In this document: one piece after another, positions 21,401-42,720 of the stretch
How the letters are laid out: every line of letters starts with the position of its first letter
How positions within the stretch are numbered: the stretch's first letter is position 1
From: Cristatella mucedo
Taxonomy: Eukaryota > Bryozoa > Phylactolaemata > Cristatellidae
Assembly: GCA_009760855.2 (NCBI GenBank)
Contig: WPIO01000001.1
Span: forward strand, 8,866,501 to 8,926,500
Reading direction: 5' to 3'
Length of the DNA stretch: 60,000 bases
Made by a program: the position numbers and the translations under genes
Notes under the pieces: model-generated
Told to the model about the DNA's origin: nothing
Databases searched by the model: none
What the model saw: only the letters and a program-made list of their open reading frames with translations

Positions 21401-24400
21401 CTTCAAGGTTTTGTCGCTCTCCTTTAGGTCACTTCATTCTTTGGCTCCAGCCTATCTCTCACATCTACTCCCCCACCAGTCTAAGCATCGTACCACCCGC
21501 TTTTCGGAATCCAACAGTTTACCAATACCTCGTACAAACCTTAAATCCTTTGGAGACCGTGCTTTTAGTTCGTATGCTCCCAAAGCCTGGAACTCACTCC
21601 CGACTTGCATCACAACATCCCCTGACTTGACCACATTTAAAAAGAACTTACAAACACACCTATTTAGGACAGCATTTAGTTCCAGTGATTCGTCCTTCAT
21701 GTGCTTATGCATGTTGACACTGTGCATGCTGCCACTAACCACATTTGCATGCTGACCCTGTGTATGTCACCCCTAACCATGTTATTCATGTTGTTTATCA
21801 AGCATGATATTACACACCATTCAATCGCGTTTCCCTTTGCAGTAAATGTAAGCGCCTAGAAAGAGATTAAGTTCTCTGAGGGCGCTGTATCAAGTGCATT
21901 ATTATTGTTATTATCATTATCCAGGCATGACCAATAATGCCAGAAAGAGGCTAGAGAGTAAAAGGATAGCAAGAAATAATCATACTTCTCAAGGCTGTGA
22001 TTAAAATGATAACAATATGCAAAGCCAACAGATCAAAGTGGCCTGATGTGAAGTGAACTGAAGCTTCTTGAGTGGGGGAAGAAAGGTTGTTAAGTCCAGT
22101 AGCAGAACGTCTAAGCATGCTGAAAGGGAGGGGGTGACAGGAATGCCTAACCCGTGGTAGCATGATGCTGGGGCTGTAATGAGTTACCATATTCCTGAAA
22201 TCTGAGCCTGGAGATGGAATTCATTTAAACTGTAGCACATCACTACAACCACTGCAAGTTCATCATGACCCTTTCAAATACTAACAGCATTAACTAATAC
22301 TAATGACAAATAGTAATAGGTCGTTTGCAAAGTGCCCTAGAGAACACAATCTCTATCCAGGTGCTTTACAACTTGAGAAACAATACCAATGGGATTAGTG
22401 AAATGAACGGTATCAAGAAAGCAAAAGTAAACATATATCATGCTTAGTGAACCGTGATGGCACACTAGGTAAGGCGGTTGCTTTCATGACCTCGGTCCCG
22501 AGGTCGTGGGTTCGATTCCTGCGGTGGGCGATCCTATATCGCCACTGCAAGCGGTGGTGACAGCCGTAAAGGCTCTTCTGTCGCTATACAAAAGGAGGCT
22601 GTTGAATCAGCTAGGATTTTTTTTAGGACAGCATGCTAAAGATAACAAGAGGTCACTCAAGGCCAGCGGTTAGTGAGACCTCTGGCTAGTAACATGCACA
22701 GAAACATGCACGGGTACACAGGAAAAGCACACTGGAGCAAAAAAAGACAAGTTCACTGGGGCAAAGAAAAAGCTGACTGGAACAGATGAGTGAGCCTTTA
22801 AGATGCAAGGTCAATGTGGGCAATGAATGTAGCCGGAATGCTAAATGCTAAATGAAAGATATGTATGTATGAGTCCAGCAAACCAAGCATGACCAAAGAC
22901 ATCTCACGTGCTCAGGTTAAACTTTTTTTGCTTCATGATATTCCTTTTCATTCATATGATGATTTCACAAGCTTTTGTGGCTTTTAAAACCATACGCAGG
23001 CACGATAAAGCTTGATCAAAGAATACTCGCCGGTTGCACATCTACTTTAACACGAGCATTGCACCAGAGGTGTGACTTTTGCAGGCACACAACCACACTT
23101 TACATTTACATCCAAACAGGATGTAGCTGCTTCGGAACTGAACTAAACTTGCTGTAATTTAACTGTCAGCTTGGTTGTGAGGCAGCAGGCGCCGTTATCG
23201 TTCGTAGTGGGATAACAGTTGCTCATGACACACTGCTCCACGTTTTGTTGTAAAATACTCGTGTCGAACTGCCTGACCCCAAAATCACTTCTGTCTGTCT
23301 ACTGCACATATAAAAAACAGCTCGCAGGCCAATGATTTTTATGCCGGAGCAGAATTTATGCCGATACGGCATCCTTTTCGATGAACATATAGTTGCGATT
23401 TAAACGGTAATTTATACAAAACCCCTAGCTGTCCTATGTAGGACATGCTACAAAGCAGCTCAAAGCAGCTGGAATGCACATGCAGCTAGCTGCAAGGGAC
23501 GGTAAGCTCAGCAGCTGCCAGACACTGCAATCCTACCGCGACCCAATAGCCCTATGGAATAAGAAGACAACGACACAGAATTGGTACTGTGCAGCTCACA
23601 GAGCCTACGCAGTGTACATGAGCAACGTTTGTAACGAACCGGCCAAATGCAATGGCGTCAAAATAATGATTGGTACATACAGCTTGTGGCACAGCTAGAC
23701 AAAACGATAGCTGCTGGGGGGGAGTTAACTCACAAGGTGTAGCGGTATTTTGCGTCTGGGTTGTAGCGCTCTTCTGTGGCAATATCATCGAAAACATGAA
23801 GCGTTTCGCCAAAGTTCCTCTTGCTGTACGGGTCATCCCAGTCTTCGTAAGGATCGCGCACGTCTCCAGCCTTTAGCTTGAGCTTTGGATAGTCACCGTA
23901 GCCAGTACCTGCATTACGGTCGGCATGCCCATGGTGCACCTGCTTTCACTGAAGCTGCATGCATGCCAATACCAGCACTTACAGCAGGCGTGGTGATCGG
24001 TGCCCTGCTGATACTAAACCAGAACAAAAGTCGTGCCTCTACGACGACCAGCGATTCTCATCTTGTCGATGCATGCCGTTGCGCAACGGCATGCTGCCGA
24101 ATCAGCAGCATGCTGCCGAATCAGCGCTAGCATTTGCCTACTGCCTACCGTCGTCCGGATAAGGCTCGTAGTCCTCGGGCCGAAGGCCATATTTCTTGGC
24201 GGCTGCAACGCGCTCCTCCGCTGTCTTCGGGTAGGGACCGGGCTTCCAGTCTTGGTTCCAGGCTACCAAAGAGAGGGCAATTCAGATTCAGGACACACCC
24301 CTACCTCCAGCATTCAGTGCAGCACAGGCAATCCACAATCAGTTACCTCGCACAGTCAACTCAACGATTGCTTTACCGATGCTTCTGCAAAAGTAAGCTC

Positions 24401-27400
24401 TGAGCGCCTGACATAGGAAGGCAAGCAGGACAGCCCCCCACCCCCGTTGCTGGCTTCTGACCAGATCACAACATCAACACCAACCAAGAAAAGTGCAGAA
24501 TCAAGAAACATCACAACGTCTTTGTCCTCCCATGGCAGATCAAACCTAGACCATGGTCTGTCATCAACCTTATGTTCTGTGAGCACACAACGATTTTAAT
24601 AATAATAATAATATTGCACTTGATAAAGCGCCCTCAGAGAACTTAATCTCTTTCTAGGCGCTTTACATTTGCTGCAAAGTGATACGCAATAGAATAGTAA
24701 GTAAAATCATGCTTGAAAAACAAACAAAATGAATAACATGGTTAGGGGTTACATGCACTGGGTCAGCATGCAAATGTGGTTAGTGGCAGCATGAACAGTG
24801 TCAGCACGCATAAGCACATCGAGGACGAATCACAAGGACCCACTAAATGCTGTCCTAAATAGGTATGTTTTTAAGTTTCTTTTAAATGTGGTCAGGTCAG
24901 GGGATGTTCTGATGCAGGTCGGGAGGGAGTTCCAGGCTGTGAGAGCATACGAGCTAAATGCACGGTCTCCAAAGGATTTAAGGTTTGTACGAGGTATTTC
25001 TAGACTGTTGGATTCCGAAAAGCGAGTGGTACGATGCTTTGCCTGATGGGGTAGTATATCTGAAAGATAGGCTGGAGCCATAGAATGAAGAGACCTAAAA
25101 GTGAGCGACAAAACCTTGAAGTCAATCCGTTGCTTGACTGGTAACCAGTGCAGGTCGGCGAGAAGTGGAGTAATGTGGCAACTGCGACGCTCACGACAGA
25201 CAAGCCTAGCTGCAGAGTTTTGCACCAGCTGCAATCGCCTGATCGCACATGCTGGTAGACCAGTAAGCAGTGAGTTGCAGAAGTCGAGACGAGATGTCAC
25301 GAATGCATGGACCAACTTGGACGTGGTATCCTTATCTAAACAAGCCCTAATTTTAGCAATGTTATGAAGCTGAAAATAGGCTGATTTGACTGTGGAGCTG
25401 ATGTGGTCGTCTAACGAGAGGTCGCTTTGGAATATGACACCCAGATTTCGAGCTGATGCAACTGGAGATATGCTGGCAGAGCCAATTTTGAAAGTCAGCC
25501 TTTCCAATTTCTGAATAACACTAGGTTTGCCCATAACTAGTAAGTTAGTTTTATCATCGTTTAGTTTTAGAAAATTTGCTGCCATCCATGATCGGATGTC
25601 ATCAATGCATGCAGCAAGTGAGTTGAGAGAATTTGAGGTGCTCGAAGGCTGGGAGGGATCAAAGCAAAGGTACAACTGAGTGTCATCCGCATAGAAGTGA
25701 AAGCCTAGATCGTGCTTGGCAATCACATCAGCGAGAGGGAGAGTATAAACTGTGAAAAGGACCGGACCTAGCACAGAGCCCAGAGGTACTCCATATTTTA
25801 GAGGTACTTCAGATGATCTTTGTCCATTCACGTCAACACTCTGGAGTCTCCCACTGAGATAGGACCTGAACCACTGCAGAGCAGTGCCAGTGATGCCCAG
25901 GCGAGACGAGAGGCGCTCTAGAAGATTTTGGTGATGAGCAGCATTGACCAAACGATTCATTCGAGAACCACGATAGACACCTGCCACACTCAAGACTGCT
26001 CCTCTGCTTGTATTTCATATGAAATACAAGCAGCAAAAACTTATGTTGAATTTGTCTACCAAATTAGACAAACAAACTGGTCAAGTTCTCATACAAAGTT
26101 GCACGAGAGCTGCTTTGAGGTTTACAAAACCGTTTAGCAGGCTAGCTGCAGCCCTACCAAATACGTGCTTGCTTGCTGGCAGCCACGTAAGCTGAAGGTA
26201 CGCTCGCTGATTTTACAGCTTCCTCTGTATAGCAGCAGAAAAGCCACCGGCTAGAGCCCCCTGGCTTGCAGCATGCAATGAAGGATCGCCTACTGAAGGA
26301 CTCGAACCCACGAATTGAGGTCCCTCATTTAAAGCATATGTGGCTATGCCGACTGCAAGAAATTGGCTCACGTGTGCTGGCTGCAAGCCGGACATGCTGT
26401 CGAACTTCTTCTTAACAAACTGCTCACCTCCTCATACAACCAGAGGCTGGCTGAACACAGCCACTAGTTGCAACTGCACTAGGCAGGGCAGGGCCTGTTT
26501 AAAGCTCCTGGGCTCCTACTGAGCAAGCATAGCCAGGTCAGACGCCGACTTACGACGAACCGCGTCAGAAGTAACGTAAACGTTGGCTGATTCAAAAGCC
26601 TCTTTTATATGCCAGTAGAAGAACCGTAGAAGCAATTACTCACGGTTTCAGCAGTCAATAAAAAGTTGTCTGTGCCAGAACTCGAACCGGCCCGAAAACT
26701 TGACCCTTTGGCAAAGACTTAACAGGTCAACAAACAAAAATAATGTCACCTGCTTTCGGCGGGCAACAGAGAATTGCCTCCTAAAGGAGTTGAACCCACG
26801 TGATGTGCGACCACATTAATCTTGTATATAAGACCCAAGGGCAAGGCCCGTGGCCACTGCAGTGCAGCCTATTGAGTGCAATAGATGAGGGGTTCTATAG
26901 AAAGTCAGCTAGTGCACAGGCAACGAGTGCAGCTTCCGTTCGACAATGGCAACGAAACGATGCAATTGAATGACATAACACAGGCTTACCCCTTCGAACA
27001 AGCTAGTATCAGTCGAATAGATTGAACTTTCTTGGGGAATCAGCAAGGGGCTGTTCAAGCAGCCAACCACAGCAAGTTTGTACGAGAGTGTCAGCAGGAT
27101 GCTGCCCAACACAGCCAGTGCCAGGCGGCTCTTGCATTGACTAGGCCTATGAGGACAAGTTAAAACAGCTAGTTTGGAAACACAGGATCTCCCTAATTGT
27201 CATAAGGCAGGATCATAATATTTCACTGCCCTAGCACAGCACCCGGTGAGCAGTTTACCTCTTCTACCCTCTTTCGGATCATTGAACGCACAACGTATGC
27301 CCGTCTCTGCTAGATACAATCAGAGCCAGCTTAGTCTACCCACTAGGACATGGCCGACTCGACCGCCGATCGAGCCCCGAGATCACCAGCAGCAGCCTAC

Positions 27401-28298
27401 AGCGACGCCACCCGCCGAAATAGAAGCCGCTGTCCGATCGAGGGTATCAGCACTCCGCTATTCGCGGACTTTAAACGTTTGAAAGCATCGCGTTGGTAAC
27501 AGAATCCAGCTCGACAAAAGGGTGAAGGGTAACCAAGGCTCAAATTCGTCAAAGCACACAACTCGACCCAGTTGCCCTCTGCACTGGTTGAAATCTGGAT
27601 CTTTAGGCTTCGAATCTCTATTGTTTGGCGAATAGATGTTGGGTGGGTGGGGGGTCGCCAGCACTCGGCTCCGGCCCCCCACCCACCGGCTGCTGACCGG
27701 CGCTGTTTCTTGCCTCTGGCGACACAAGTCAATCCCGGCGTAAAAGACCGCGGCGTCACCGCAGCAGATCAATGTGCGCGTCTAGCAGAGCCGGGAAAGA
27801 AAAATCGTATCCGCGTTCGGCTGAGGAGCTTGCGGCATCGCCGCTGCTGCGGAGACCGAGACTATAGTGCCTGTACGCGACGCGACTGGCGCTCTCAAAC
27901 TGCTGGCTTCGGAGAGTTCGGCACAGGCTCCGCCCGCCTCGCCTATTCTATTTGAATAGCTCAGCCACCCCGCTTCGCCTCGACGCGAAGAGGTCCTTTC
28001 GGCCGAGTAGCGTTGCACAGGGGCGTGGTGAAGAAGCGGCGCTTACGTGCGAAGACGAGCTCGAGGTGTGGAGTGGGCGATACGCAGCGGCGGCCGCGAC
28101 TCCCAGGATTCAGCCCCGAACACTGCAGCGACGGAGCGCGCACAAATCGCGCCCCTCCGAATAGCTCGGATTTTGACCTTCGTTTGCACTCGCCTTACCT
28201 CGCAGATAGGCGGATGCAGTAAAGGGTCTTAGCTCCCGCAAGCCAGCCAGACGTACCCGAGACGCCGCTCTAAGCAGCGAAACGCAGAGAGCGGCCAT
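18396..28298 (-). CDS. NDUFB8: NADH dehydrogenase 1 beta subcomplex subunit 8 (complex I ASHI)
   Basis: Five core exons (28298-28199, 24262-24149, 23908-23734, 18695-18605, 18494-18396) join in frame to about 192 residues, close to 186 in human. The order is: an N-terminal presequence ([22 protein letters not shown]-rich, no acid residues early); the conserved [20 protein letters not shown] and [19 protein letters not shown]; the acidic [18 protein letters not shown]; one membrane segment ([20 protein letters not shown]); and the C-terminus [11 protein letters not shown]...[14 protein letters not shown]8 is an accessory subunit of the membrane arm of mitochondrial complex I. Introns hold LINEs, SINEs and palindromes. 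A possible additional symmetric exon (20127-20062) would lengthen the protein to 214 residues. The start codon lies 69 bp from that of TOLLIP on the other strand. Confidence 0.95.
18605..18695 (-). CDS. NDUFB8: NDUFB8 membrane-segment exon
   Basis: Acceptor CCTAATTCAG and donor GTG|GTAAGT. Encodes [20 protein letters not shown] and [10 protein letters not shown], the single membrane helix of the subunit. Phase matches exon 3 directly. Confidence 0.92.
19046..19134 (-). repeat. LINE 3' tail only
   Basis: An (AAT)n run at 19049-19075, then on the minus strand AGGCGCCTAGGAAGAGATTG-type sequence ending in the LINE-specific GGGCGCTTTATCAAGTG. No coding part is present. It lies in an NDUFB8 intron. 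Confidence 0.85.
20062..20127 (-). CDS. NDUFB8: Possible alternative NDUFB8 exon (66 nt)
   Basis: On the minus strand a 66-nt open stretch lies between CGGCCTAAG and CC|GTGAGT and would encode [20 protein letters not shown] plus IIP in the correct phase. Its length is a multiple of three, and exons 3 and 5 also join in frame without it, giving a better family length. It may be a cassette exon or a chance match. Confidence 0.3.
20553..21915 (+). repeat. L2-like LINE copy A, 5'-truncated, broken ORF
   Basis: The reverse-transcriptase frame begins abruptly at [19 protein letters not shown] (motif A) and runs through [16 protein letters not shown] (motif B) and FYADDTQL (motif C, catalytic YADD). 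It is broken by a stop just after QL, a small deletion near 21217 and later frameshifts. It ends with [12 protein letters not shown]-type C-terminal sequence, a 3' UTR and the tail AGAAAGAGATTAAGTTCTCT with ATT repeats. Lies in an NDUFB8 intron, antisense to the gene. Unable to move by itself. Confidence 0.92.
22295..22372 (-). repeat. LINE 3' tail, diverged
   Basis: The minus strand has AAAGCACCTGGATAGAGATT and GGGCACTTTGCAAACGACC before an AT-rich end; it corresponds to the LINE tail with several changes. Confidence 0.65.
22445..22620 (+). repeat. tRNA-headed SINE (family 1), best copy
   Basis: The A-box region reads TGGCACACTAGGTAAGGCGG and the B box is GGGTTCGATTCC, a near-perfect polymerase III promoter element. 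The body follows: GGGCGATCCTATATCGCC, GGTGGTGACAGCCGTAAAGG, CTCTTCTGTCGCTATACAAA, and it ends GGCTGTTGAATCAGCTAGG. Not a functional tRNA, because the arms do not fold with an acceptor stem. Confidence 0.8.
22640..22800 (+). repeat. Interspersed repeat, matches 49095-49240
   Basis: Shares with 49095-49240 the ordered elements GGTTAGTG.GACCT, GGAAAAGCAC, AAAAAAGACAAGTT, CTGGGGCAAAG and AGCTGACTGGAA. The nature of the element is unknown. Confidence 0.5.
23734..23908 (-). CDS. NDUFB8: NDUFB8 exon 3
   Basis: Acceptor TAATGCAG and donor TT|GTGAGT. Encodes [37 protein letters not shown] and [12 protein letters not shown]. Confidence 0.96.
24071..24094. repeat. Perfect 24-bp palindrome
   Basis: GCATGCCGTTGC followed directly by its reverse complement, with no spacer. 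It lies in the 240-bp NDUFB8 intron between exons 2 and 3, and is followed by two copies of ATGCTGCCGAATCAGC. Confidence 0.95.
24149..24262 (-). CDS. NDUFB8: NDUFB8 exon 2
   Basis: Acceptor TTTGGTAG and donor G|GTAGGC. Encodes [20 protein letters not shown] and [16 protein letters not shown], the most conserved part of the family. Confidence 0.96.
24595..25940 (-). repeat. L2-like LINE copy B, 5'-truncated with long intact ORF
   Basis: The minus-strand frame (about 25935 to 24830) stays open for more than 360 codons of LINE-related sequence. It has [49 protein letters not shown] (catalytic YADD), [36 protein letters not shown] and [13 protein letters not shown], ending [10 protein letters not shown]. 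Motif A (FDTID) is lost, so it is 5'-truncated. The 3' tail GAGATTAAGTTCTCTGAGG and ATT repeat are present. It is the youngest-looking copy in the window. Located in NDUFB8 intron 1 in sense orientation. Confidence 0.93.
26004..26033. repeat. Perfect 30-bp palindrome
   Basis: CTGCTTGTATTTCAT followed directly by its reverse complement, no spacer and no mismatch. It sits about 65 bp beyond the point where LINE copy B loses similarity, in NDUFB8 intron 1. Confidence 0.95.
26200..26400 (-). repeat. tRNA-headed SINE (family 1), diverged
   Basis: The minus strand has a B-box-like GTGGGTTCGAGTCC, then GTAGGCGATCCTTCATTGC, and ends GCTATACAGAGGAAGCTG and TCAGC. Part order matches the copy at 22445. 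Confidence 0.65.
26585..26720 (-). repeat. tRNA-headed SINE (family 1), diverged
   Basis: The minus strand has a B-box-like GGTTCGAGTTC and ends ATATAAAAGAGGCTTTTGAA and TCAGCC. Shorter and more diverged than the other copies. A further fragment with GTGGGTTCAACTCC lies at about 26755-26830. Confidence 0.55.
28199..28298 (-). CDS. NDUFB8: NDUFB8 exon 1 (presequence)
   Basis: The ATG has a strong context (AAAATGGCC). It encodes [19 protein letters not shown]...AYLR, basic and hydroxylated as expected for mitochondrial import. Donor G|GTAAGG, phase 1. Confidence 0.9.
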
Positions 28299-28367
28299 TT
28301 TGCTCCGGATACGCGGGCTCAACCAATAGCGTGATCCTGCCCCCTCCCGGCTAGATCCGCCTCGGGA
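28299..28367. promoter_or_regulatory. Bidirectional NDUFB8/TOLLIP promoter
   Basis: Only 69 bp separate the two start codons. This interval holds a CCAAT box (AACCAATAGC at 28321) and a C-rich GC-box-like run (CCCCCTCCC), with no TATA box. The surrounding 27.4-28.5 kb is CpG-rich. Both 5' UTRs must be very short or start inside the neighbour's transcribed region. A shared promoter is inferred from spacing and composition. Confidence 0.75.
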
Positions 28368-39354
<10,987 letters not shown>

Positions 39355-40106
39355 CGATGGACGGCATCTTGCATGCGACTTTCCACAACCGAGAACAACC
39401 GATAGCTTCAACGTCGTCCGACAGCCCAATTACAATAGCCTACGAGTGCTCATTATCTGTTTACCAGTGCTTAGGCTCTTCGTATATACTAACCGTCTTT
39501 TTTGTTCGTGCTTTGTGTCCTGGACATGGATCACTGCAGTAGATCCATCTCAATAGCAATTCCCGCTCTACCGGACTAATTGTCGTCACTAAGATTGCGC
39601 AACATAAGCTGTGTTCATAAAGGACGTGTGTGGGCAGCAGCTTCAGCCCAAACGGTATAATTATGGCTTTTGCTCATGGTGCTTGCAATTGCACAGGTTC
39701 GATGTATTTTAGTGCCATTGGTCACCAAATGATTGCTCGTGGCATTCTAAAAGGAACTCTCATGGTTACCTACTGCATGTGCTATCCTGGCCACAGGCTG
39801 AATGGGAAAGTGGTGTGCGTTCTATGGAATGACCATTTTATATGGTAGACTATGACATGCTTACATGTGTGCTCACATCATTAGAAGACATGTACTGTCG
39901 TGCAGAGGGCAAAAAAATCACGACTGATGCCTTAGTCATCAGTGCAACTGCTTTACTACAACTGCCTCATTTATAGTTACTGTAATGACTTGGCAGACCG
40001 ACCTTTCCATGTATCTCATTTTGTCTTTAAGGATCCCCCAAAGGACCATTTCCATGTAGCATCCATAGAACAGAAATCTTAAATGGGTGTATGCTTTATG
40101 CATCAT

Positions 40107-40153
40107 GCCGATCTTATTCGATTGGCTCCGTCGCCAGATCAAATAAGATCGGC
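40107..40153. repeat. 12-bp inverted repeat hairpin
   Basis: GCCGATCTTATT at 40107-40118 pairs exactly with 40142-40153; inside, TGGC and GCCA can extend the stem imperfectly. About 750 bp after the TOLLIP stop, so possibly in its 3' UTR. Confidence 0.85.
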
Positions 40154-40286
40154 GAGAGAAGTTCGTCCTATCGGATGCCAGCCATCATCAGTAAAGCTGT
40201 CACTGACTCGTCACGCACCTGCAGCTCTAGGAGCGAGCCGGTGTAGAGAAACTTCACACGCAGAAGTCCTATATATATGTATATAC

Positions 40287-40296
40287 AAACACACAG

Positions 40297-40350
<54 letters not shown>
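40287..40350. repeat. (CA)n(TA)n microsatellite
   Basis: A CA run with one interruption followed by an uninterrupted AT run. Confidence 0.95.
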
Positions 40351-40352
<2 letters not shown>

Positions 40353-41725
40353 CAGATACTGTGCTTACATGTGCCTTCTTGTGTTTGCTCTGGCTCATGC
40401 CCATATCAATATATACCAAGGTGCCCTTTATAGTAGTGCCAACACTGCTACGTTGGCCCGAGTTTTATTTTTTGGGTATAGTTTTATTTTCAAATTCTGT
40501 TGGCACGAGTGTCACACACGCATAGAACGCGAGCCTGCGCATTGTTGCTTCCACCCGGTCTTCTACCTCGTTTGCTGATTCAGCTGCATCTGCTGTAACT
40601 GCTGGCATCTCCAGTGTTGCAGACATGTAGTGCAGCAGTTTTCTCCAGCACTGCAGACTCCAGAGCGGTTTACTCATTCATACAAATATATCGACTTATA
40701 ATCTGTTAATTCACCTTTTTCATGGACTGCAGGTTAACAAATTTTACCAAGCATAACAAATCGGACATGCTGCCAACCTAGTTAACTTACCAGGTGAAAA
40801 ATGCGAAATGACACTTTCTTTTATACTAAGTGGTTCGATTTCTGGCTACCGACATGTGTCGCCACTATCGACAGATATTCGTTTCTAGTATCGTCGGAGC
40901 ACTGCGAAGTAAGATTTACTAGGTGCATCTAGTATCCTACTATTAGGATTTATCTCGCCAACCGTGTTGGGCATTTTTTCAGCAATCGTGAATTTGAAGC
41001 ATGCTAACTTTAGCATGCACAAACATAAGTTTGATAATGGTTCTAAGATATGCTAAAATTCGATGATACTGTGGAAAGGAAAATCTGAACAGCGCTTTCT
41101 AGTAAACAAGGAATTAAAGAATTCTTTAAAATTGTGTCCTAGGTTTTAACTACCTCAGTTTGCTTAATACATGAACTAAATTGAACTACTATCGTATAAT
41201 TTCAGGGAATGCTATAACCCATGTAGGTCACCATGGTTTTAGCATCTTATGAGTTTGCCAAGACTTCTAAAGCAGACTTGGCAGTGCTGTACTGCTCTTT
41301 TTTATTACCAGGAAACGCAGTGGCCGGTTTCTTGCTCCAACTGCACTACCGATTTCTTGCATATTCCCAAACCAGATCTGGCCTCTGTATGTGCATGAGC
41401 AAAACGGGAAGTCTCAAACCTTAAACATTCCCCAAATTAGTGCACGTAGAGGTATATCCGGCACATTAAAAAAATCTTACTTCATTGATTGTGCTACCAA
41501 AAACAATCCGAATATCACACCCACACAACACCGCAAAACAAGTTCATTTGTGCATGTTTTTTTCGAGCCTGGTAGTTAGCTTCGGTAGCAGCATGCACAA
41601 TCTGGTGCATGTACTGCTTCTTCATATTAATTCAACGGGGGGGGGGTATTTTCGGCCGTGATTTTATAAAACCAGTTTCAAACTTTTGTTAATTCCCACG
41701 ACGCGCAGGACTTTGGGGCAAGCAT

Positions 41726-41828
<103 letters not shown>

Positions 41829-41904
41829 TTTTCGATCTTTTTCGCGACCGTGATCAGCCACCGACTTACGACGATTGGACTTGTTCGCTCTTATCGTGTG
41901 CGTG

Positions 41905-41919
41905 CACACACACACACAC

Positions 41920-41968
<49 letters not shown>
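41905..41968. repeat. (CA)n(TA)n microsatellite
   Basis: A CA run to about 41920 and a TA run to 41968, only 77 bp from the GT run, to which its CA part is complementary. Confidence 0.95.
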
Positions 41969-41971
<3 letters not shown>

Positions 41972-42539
41972 TTATAGACGATAGATCAATCGCAAAAGTA
42001 TCACCGACCCCCATGTTTATTAATAGTAGTAGGCATTAATTCGACCGAGATGCATTTGACCAAAGCACAGAGAACAAATGCACGAAAATAATATAGGACT
42101 TTCACGATGGCATTTTCATAAACCAGTGTATATAAACAGAATAATAAGTAGAGAAAGCCTGCTCGGCCCTAAGATTAATTAAAAATAGCGGATCCTGTAT
42201 CTAGCAGAACCTTGAAAACGAGAACATAGTTTGTTTTTGGAGATACTTGGAACATCCCAGCCATATGAAAAAAGTGCACCTATGCTCATTTCCAAGCCTC
42301 ATTCTATCGGCACTCAGCATGCCTTGGACTATCTAGTTGACTGCCTGTACGAAGGGCTCAACGTGGGCTTTTCGCCAAACGGTACTCGATAACGTTGCAA
42401 TCGCAAAGCAATTTCGAATTGGTGAGGTGCAACCTCAGTAAATACAAATGGCTGCGACCGCTATAATTATAAAGCAGAGACCCAGATGCCTACAGGTCAG
42501 CATACCAGCTAAGACGGACTGATGAATATTGTATCCATA

Positions 42540-42720
42540 GGCATTATTTCACACATCCCTTCCCGAGGGTCCGTGCTTTAAGCCTGCAGGCTGCTTCTGG
42601 GAAACTAGTTGATGGGGCTACGATCAGGCGTCGAGTAGATGAACGAGGTATGTTTGCTCGGACGGCAAAAAAGAACCTTTTATGGAACTCGTTTAGATGG
42701 CGTGGCCTTTGTGTAAACAG
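42540..42720 (+). mobile_element. Tc1-like transposase N-terminal fragment
   Basis: A plus-strand frame reads GATIRRRVDERGMFARTAKKN, resembling the helix-turn-helix end of Tc1 transposases (the usual TIRRRL..RGL.GR.A.KKP pattern). It is surrounded by frame breaks and no catalytic region follows. Confidence 0.6.

Noticed and set aside
20561-21755. Host reverse-transcriptase gene
   Set aside because: 5'-truncated LINE with stops and frameshifts, and a LINE 3' tail.
22480-22550. tRNA gene
   Set aside because: A- and B-box-like elements are present but there is no closed acceptor stem, and the sequence continues into a SINE body shared by other copies.
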